Source: Reddybacter sp041277045 (GTDB lineage: Bacteria > Pseudomonadota > Gammaproteobacteria > Pseudomonadales > Porticoccaceae). From it: 64,000 nucleotides of DNA. This document shows positions 61,118-64,000 of the stretch, piece by piece. A program made the translations under genes and the position numbers. Positions within the stretch are counted from its first letter, which is position 1, and every line of letters begins with the position of its first letter. The notes under the pieces were generated by a model that had not been told where the DNA came from, did not search any database, and saw nothing but the letters and a program-made list of their open reading frames with translations. The stretch covers positions 1,116,001-1,180,000 of the forward strand of contig JBGFSY010000001.1 in assembly GCA_041277045.1 (NCBI GenBank). The letters run 5' to 3'.

Positions 61118-61747
61118 ATGAATAGTGCTGACTGTTTTTCCGCTGTAGAACGGGAGGCAGAGATAAAACCCCACGTGCCGGGTGAGGTGGGCATTTGGGT
61201 ATTTATCCTCGGTGATATGCTGATTTTCGGCCTTTTTTTCATCGTCTTTGTTTACTATCGAGGCTTAAGTGTTGAGCTGTACAGCCAGTCACAGGCGACG
61301 TTGAATAAAAATTATGGCGCCATCAACACCTTGTTTTTATTGGCGAGCTCTTGGTTTGTGGCCATGGCTGTTGATGATATGCGCAATAAAACTGTCAAGT
61401 TGGCCCCCGTTTTTTTGCCGTTGGCAATGCTTTGTGGCCTCGGTTTTGGCGTGGTGAAAATTATTGAGTACCGTGAAAAGATTAGCGCGGGCATTACCAT
61501 TACCAGTAACGATTTTTATATGTATTACTATATTTTCACTGGCCTGCACTTCCTCCATGTATTGATTGGCATGGGCGTATTGGTGTTCCTGTGGCACCGA
61601 GCAAGGCTTGCGGTGACACAGGCCGATGTCCGTGATGGAGCGGTGATCGAGAAAGACATGGTGTTAATTGAAAGCGGTGCCAGCTATTGGCACATGGTCG
61701 ATTTGCTGTGGATCGTGCTCTTCCCACTGTTGTATTTGATGAAATGA
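61118..61747 (+). CDS. Cytochrome c oxidase subunit III homologue (NorE-like)
   Basis: 209 residues, five membrane helices, start at ATG 61118, one base after the previous stop (a GTG at 61106 is the alternative). COX3 features: HVPGEVGIWVFILGDMLIFG, LHFLHVLIGMGVLVFLWHR, and YWHMVDLLWIVLFPLLYLM. No catalytic oxidase subunit I gene is present in the window. Orphan subunit III proteins of this kind occur with NO reductase (NorE) and elsewhere. Confidence 0.88.
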   Translation: MNSADCFSAVEREAEIKPHVPGEVGIWVFILGDMLIFGLFFIVFVYYRGLSVELYSQSQATLNKNYGAINTLFLLASSWFVAMAVDDMRNKTVKLAPVFLPLAMLCGLGFGVVKIIEYREKISAGITITSNDFYMYYYIFTGLHFLHVLIGMGVLVFLWHRARLAVTQADVRDGAVIEKDMVLIESGASYWHMVDLLWIVLFPLLYLMK

Positions 61748-62037
61748 TCCGTTTATTGGCCAAACCGGTTAGTGCCGTCTGGTTACTATTAATGCTCGCC
61801 ACCGGCCTGTCGTGGTGGCTGGGTCTGGATCATGGCATACCTTCAGATCAGCCGAGTGATTACCGTTATATTTCCAGCGGCCTGATGATCATCGCCTTTA
61901 TAAAAGTACGTATCGTCATTCGCTATTTTATGGAGGTGCGAGAGGCACCGCTGGCATTGAAACTGATTTGTGACGGCTGGATAGTACTGGTTTGCGTGGC
62001 GATTATTTATCTTTATTGGTTTGGAGTGGCGATTTAG
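61744..62037 (+). CDS. Cytochrome c oxidase subunit IV homologue (prokaryotic COX4/NorF-like)
   Basis: 97 residues from the ATG at 61744, overlapping the subunit III gene by ATGA. Three membrane helices (VSAVWLLLMLATGLSWWLGL, ISSGLMIIAFIKVRIVIRYF, CDGWIVLVCVAIIYLYWFG). Matches the short prokaryotic COX4 type that pairs with subunit III proteins. Confidence 0.8.
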   Translation: MIRLLAKPVSAVWLLLMLATGLSWWLGLDHGIPSDQPSDYRYISSGLMIIAFIKVRIVIRYFMEVREAPLALKLICDGWIVLVCVAIIYLYWFGVAI

Positions 62038-62084
62038 CGTCGTGCAAATAGCGCCTCATAATTAAACGCTGTCTTATTAAAGAG

Positions 62085-62105
62085 GTGAGCAGCCCCGCTG
62101 CCCAC
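62085..62105. other. Stem-loop between convergent genes
   Basis: GTGAGCAGC-CCC-GCTGCCCAC, a 9-bp stem with one mismatch. No T-run, so weak as a terminator, but it sits in the 86-nt gap between the convergent COX4-like and SDR genes. Confidence 0.35.
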
Positions 62106-62123
62106 TCTGTTACGTCAGTGTAC

Positions 62124-62987
62124 TCAGCTGTTCACTGACCCCGGAGCGCCGGCATCCACTAAAGCTTTTGAATTGGCCGACCAATCAAAGCCTCGCTGAA
62201 TACGCTCAAAGCGTCGTTCGACCGCTTTAACCATTCGTGGATCGGTGAACAGGTAGAACTGCTCCTCCTTAATGCCCTCAAGCACCAGCTTGCCGACGAC
62301 GTCGGGGTCGAGGCCGTGCTCCAGTATTTCGGCGACATCTCCGGCGATGACGGGTTTATCGCCGGAGCTACCGAAGCCCGAGGGGCGGCTATCGGCGGCT
62401 TCAATAATGTTGGTGGCGACAGCACCGGGGCAGAGCACGGAGACACCGATATTGGTTTCTTTCAATTCGCTGTAGAGCACTTCGTTCATCACTACCACGG
62501 CAAACTTACTGGCGTTGTAGGGCGCCCAGCCCGGCCCGGCGTTAACCATGCCAGCCATCGATGAGGTGGTGACGATATGGCCGCCTTCACCGTGGGCTTT
62601 GATTTTAGGCAGGAAGGCGCTGATACCGTACTGCACGCCGAGCTGGTTCACGGCAATAACCCAGTCCCAATCCTGCTGGGAGAGCTCTTCATAAGTGCCT
62701 CCGACATTAATACCGGCGTTGTTGCACAGTACATGTACCTTACCAAAGCGTTCGACGGTGGCGTCGGCCGCGGCGTTGACTTGCTCGAGCTTGGTGACAT
62801 CGCAAACGATGGTGGCAACGTCGATGCCCTTGTCCTTAAATTCTTGCTCGGCTTCAGCAAGGCGTGCTTCATTGACGTCGGCGAGCATCAGTTTCATGCC
62901 CTCGTTGGCAAAGGCGCGCGCCATACCCAGGCCCATACCGCTGGCACCGCCGGTAATAAAGGCGACCTTTCCTGCTAGATCTCTCAT
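62124..62987 (-). CDS. SDR-family oxidoreductase
   Basis: 287 residues from the ATG at 62987 (MRDLAGKVAFITGGASG), with CAGGAAA upstream; the frame is open to 63041. Cofactor loop TGGASGMG, Asp in LADVNEARL, CNNAGINVGG, catalytic TSSMAGMV and YNASKFA. The longer C-terminal part (ILEHGLDPDVVGKLVLEGIK, TDPRMVKAVERRFERI) marks a subgroup of larger SDRs. Substrate unknown. Confidence 0.92.
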   Translation of the reverse strand: MRDLAGKVAFITGGASGMGLGMARAFANEGMKLMLADVNEARLAEAEQEFKDKGIDVATIVCDVTKLEQVNAAADATVERFGKVHVLCNNAGINVGGTYEELSQQDWDWVIAVNQLGVQYGISAFLPKIKAHGEGGHIVTTSSMAGMVNAGPGWAPYNASKFAVVVMNEVLYSELKETNIGVSVLCPGAVATNIIEAADSRPSGFGSSGDKPVIAGDVAEILEHGLDPDVVGKLVLEGIKEEQFYLFTDPRMVKAVERRFERIQRGFDWSANSKALVDAGAPGSVNS

Positions 62988-63143
62988 TGAAATTTCCTGT
63001 TGGTAAGTTTGGTCGCTGAGTATAGGGCCAGAGTGAGGCAATTATTTATTTTTGTCGGCGCTAAACACGGTAGCGCTGTCACTGCCTTGCTAGGGGCTTA
63101 GCGAAGTGTGAGTTGCCGTCGCTGGAATACAGGGGCCTGCTGT

Positions 63144-64000
63144 TTAGTTGTTTTTCGCCAGCAAGGTGTCGGCGACAATTTGATAGGAGTGTAGGCGCGC
63201 GCGATGGTCGTAAATCTGCGAGGTGATCATCAGTTCGTCGGCCCCGGTCATGGCAACAAAGTCGTTCATTTTCTGAGCAATGTTATCGGCGCTGCCGACC
63301 AGGGTGCAGGCCAGCACGTCGCTCAACATAGCTTGCTGCATGGCGGGCAGTTCACCCATGTAATTGGCGATGGGTGGGGGTAGCTGGCTGGGCGTGCCGC
63401 TGAATAAATTAACAAAGACCTGCTGCCAAGAGCTGGCCAGCCATTCGGCCTCGGCTTCGCTATCGGCGGCAAAGACACCGATGCCGAGCATCACATAGGG
63501 CTCTGCCAGTGCCGCTGAGGGCTTGAATTGTTCTCGGTAGATCTTGATAGCCGCCATCAACTGCCCCGGTGCAAAGTGGGAGGCAAAGGCATAGGGCAGA
63601 CCCAATTGGGCGGCAAGCTGGGCGCCGAAGAGGCCGGAGCCGAGTATCCACACCGGTATATTCAGGCCCTCGCCGGGTATCGCGCGCACCTGATGGCTTG
63701 GCGTATCCGCCTCGAAATAGCGCAACAGCTCGCTGACATCTTCGGGGAAGCGCTCGGCTTGATCACTCGAATTGCGCCGCAGTGCGCGACTGGTGGCGGG
63801 GTCGGTACCGGGTGCTCGGCCCACACCGAGGTCGATGCGCCCCGGGTGCAGTGCCTCAAGGGTGCCAAATTGCTCGGCGATAATCAGTGGCGAGTGGTTG
63901 GGCAGCATAATGCCGCCGGCGCCGACTCGCAGGGTCGATGTGCCTGCGGCTATATGCGCGATAAGCACCGCCGTAGCGGCACTGGCAATACCGGGCATGC
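63144..64000 (-). CDS. Luciferase-like flavin monooxygenase (5' truncated by window end)
   Basis: The reading frame is open to the end of the window, and the first visible residues (MPGIASAATAVLIAHIAAGT) are internal to the family, so the N-terminus lies beyond 64000. YhbW/TIGR03558-type LLM: LRVGAGGIMLPNHSPLIIAE, EQFGTLEALHPGRIDLGVGR, and a C-terminal GSADNIAQKMNDFVAMTGAD. FMN dependent by family. It differs from the TIGR03617-like protein at 45.5 kb. Confidence 0.88.
   Translation of the reverse strand, partial: MPGIASAATAVLIAHIAAGTSTLRVGAGGIMLPNHSPLIIAEQFGTLEALHPGRIDLGVGRAPGTDPATSRALRRNSSDQAERFPEDVSELLRYFEADTPSHQVRAIPGEGLNIPVWILGSGLFGAQLAAQLGLPYAFASHFAPGQLMAAIKIYREQFKPSAALAEPYVMLGIGVFAADSEAEAEWLASSWQQVFVNLFSGTPSQLPPPIANYMGELPAMQQAMLSDVLACTLVGSADNIAQKMNDFVAMTGADELMITSQIYDHRARLHSYQIVADTLLAKNN

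Overview
The window looks like chromosome from a marine-type gammaproteobacterium of the Cellvibrionales/Pseudomonadales neighbourhood (Spongiibacteraceae-like). The basis is the Pseudomonas-like housekeeping order ychF-pth-rplY-prs-tRNA(Gln)-ispE-lolB / hemA-prfA-prmC with a tRNA(Met) nearby, plus a polar-flagellum gene set (flrBC, flhF, flhG) and several catabolic SDR/CoA genes. The taxonomic placement is inference from gene order and protein style only.

Region 1 (1-22235) is a flagellar locus. flrB (5' truncated), flrC and fliEFGHIJK run on the + strand. fliL-M-N-O-P-Q-R-flhB-flhA-flhF-flhG-fliA-motC-motD and a 56-residue small gene run on the - strand and converge on fliK. The usual gammaproteobacterial order is fliK followed head-to-tail by fliL, so this 12-kb block appears inverted. 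Two good sigma-54 (-24/-12) sites were found, upstream of fliK and upstream of fliL, which fits FlrC as the sigma-54 activator. No chemotaxis genes lie between fliA and the motCD stator genes.

Region 2 (22.4-25.2 kb) is a small accessory patch: a DUF4124 protein, a membrane-anchored AlbA_2/Schlafen-type protein, an FNR-like regulator that keeps three of the four iron-sulfur cysteine positions, and a glycine-zipper secreted protein.

Region 3 (25.3-38.2 kb) is conserved housekeeping: tRNA-Met, a PQQ-type sugar/sorbosone dehydrogenase and an EamA exporter (these two look inserted), ychF, pth, rplY, prs, tRNA-Gln, ispE, lolB, a TPR lipoprotein, and divergently hemA, prfA, prmC.

Region 4 (38.3-49.6 kb) is a catabolic cluster: an acyl-CoA synthetase coupled to a CobW-type GTPase, an SDR, a degraded tandem copy of that SDR with a 63-nt deletion and a TAA stop, an orphan ParA ATPase, two further SDRs, an AraC-family regulator, a luciferase-like (TIGR03617-type) oxidoreductase and a D-aminoacylase-like amidohydrolase. 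The substrate is not evident.

Region 5 (49.8-64 kb) is mixed: PilZ, MATE exporter, membrane-anchored FMN/Fe-S glutamate-synthase-like protein with DoxX, DEAD-box helicase (RhlB type), CysZ, a type III CoA transferase, an AsmA-like protein, aldehyde dehydrogenase, a three-gene membrane cassette with orphan cytochrome-oxidase subunit III and IV homologues, an SDR, and a second luciferase-like monooxygenase cut by the window end. No rRNA, CRISPR array, insertion sequence or prophage was seen.
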